Origin: Chloroflexota bacterium
GTDB lineage: Bacteria > Chloroflexota > UBA6077 > JADZDV01
Assembly: GCA_020850915.1 (NCBI GenBank)
Contig: JADZDV010000040.1
Coordinates: 1-5,330 of the forward strand
DNA length: 5,330 nt
Reading direction: 5' to 3'
How positions within the stretch are numbered: the first letter of the stretch is position 1; each line of letters begins with the position of its first letter. A program made the position numbers and the translations under genes. Below, in pieces: positions 4,822-5,330 of this stretch. The notes under the pieces were generated by a model. That model worked only from the letters and a program-made list of their open reading frames with translations. It was not told the DNA's origin and searched no databases.

Positions 4822-5330
4822 GTGCCGGAGTTCAGGGAGATCGACGAGGCCACGGCCGCGCGGCTGTTCGGGCCGCTGGAGCGGCGCCGGGCGGCTGGCA
4901 ACGGGCGGACGCGGGGTGGCGAGGCGCTGGCGGCGCCGCCCGGCACGGCGCGGTGCGGCGCGCTGACCGGGGAGCTGCGCGGCCAGGTCGATCGGATCTG
5001 GGACGCCTTCTGGTCGGGTGGCATCGCCAACCCGCTGCAAGTCATCGAGCAGATCACCTACCTGCTCTTCATCAAGCGTCTTGACGATCTGCACACTCTC
5101 GAGGAGAACAAAGCCAACCGCCTCCGCCAGCCGATGGAGCGGCGCATCTTCCCGGAGGGCGACGATCCCCAGGGGCGGCCGTACGACGAGCTGCGCTGGT
5201 CGCGTTTCAAGAACATGGCTGCCGCGGAGATGTACGCCGTGGTGAGCCAGCACGTCTTCCCCTTCCTGCGCACCCTTGGCGGGGATAACTCCACCTACGC
5301 TCATCACATGAAGGACGCCCGCTTCACCAT
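4822..5330 (+). CDS. hsdM: Type I restriction-modification M subunit, 5' part
   Basis: This is the DNA adenine methylation subunit of a type I restriction system. Two HsdM with one HsdS form the methyltransferase, and HsdR adds cleavage of unmodified DNA. The 169 codons in view are the HsdM N-terminal domain. Residues 48-100 (LTGELRGQVDRIWDAFWSGG, then NPLQVIEQITYLLFIKRLDD, then ENKANR) are the family's hallmark helical opening. They are followed by an R-W-x-x-F segment (124-129) and a VFPFLRTLGG stretch (145-154). The catalytic domain with the SAM-binding FxGxG and NPPF motifs lies beyond the edge, so activity cannot be judged. GTG 4822 is the only usable start in the leader (an in-frame stop lies at 4753), with a poor GGGGG site upstream. 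It gives an unusual 47-residue, Arg- and Ala-rich extension before the conserved region. The gene is expressed from its own promoter at 4752-4781; hsdS and hsdR are expected to the right. Confidence 0.93.
   Translation, partial: MPEFREIDEATAARLFGPLERRRAAGNGRTRGGEALAAPPGTARCGALTGELRGQVDRIWDAFWSGGIANPLQVIEQITYLLFIKRLDDLHTLEENKANRLRQPMERRIFPEGDDPQGRPYDELRWSRFKNMAAAEMYAVVSQHVFPFLRTLGGDNSTYAHHMKDARFT

Overview
This is a GC-rich bacterial window. It most likely comes from an uncultured, Chloroflexota-like chromosome, but that placement is an inference. It rests on the composition, the GTG starts and a widespread GTCATCCTGAGC-type palindromic repeat; no taxonomic marker gene is present. The window is a patchwork: an ordinary transporter gene, a repeat-filled non-coding zone, a solitary phage-type terminase, a membrane-anchored GAF protein with a small SHOCT-like protein, and the start of a type I restriction-modification operon.

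Layout. (1) Positions 1-1092, minus strand: an MFS transporter starting at GTG 1092 and open to the left edge. Its last stretch (1-47) is an exact copy of 839-885 and is out of frame with the MFS reading, so the left edge is either chimeric or a rearrangement. (2) Positions 1093-1879: about 790 bp without a convincing gene. It holds a nested pair of inverted repeats from two different REP-like families (outer arms 1131-1158 and 1313-1340, inner arms 1201-1221 and 1250-1270). A 15-copy, 21-bp tandem array (1329-1643) follows and appears to have grown out of the right outer arm. The remaining ~236 bp may hold a decayed small ORF. (3) Positions 1880-3388, plus strand: a full-length terminase large subunit with ATPase and nuclease motifs intact, but with no other phage gene in view. 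(4) Positions 3410-4309: a protein with two membrane segments and a GAF domain. (5) Positions 4363-4569: a 68-residue SHOCT-like protein with its own good ribosome binding site. A GC-rich hairpin terminator follows at 4592-4621. (6) Positions 4752-4781: a strong sigma70-type promoter with a palindrome over its -35 box. It drives hsdM (4822 to the right edge), the methylation subunit of a type I restriction system, of which only the N-terminal domain is in view.

How it fits together. The terminase, GAF and SHOCT-like genes run in the same direction with short gaps and end at a terminator, so they could form one transcription unit. The weaker G/C bias of the GAF gene suggests a different origin from the terminase. 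The restriction system is a separate unit. The combination of an orphan terminase, a sensor-like membrane protein and a restriction system beside a repeat cluster looks like an accessory, defence-prone locus. Nothing in the sequence proves that the terminase or the GAF pair is a defence system.
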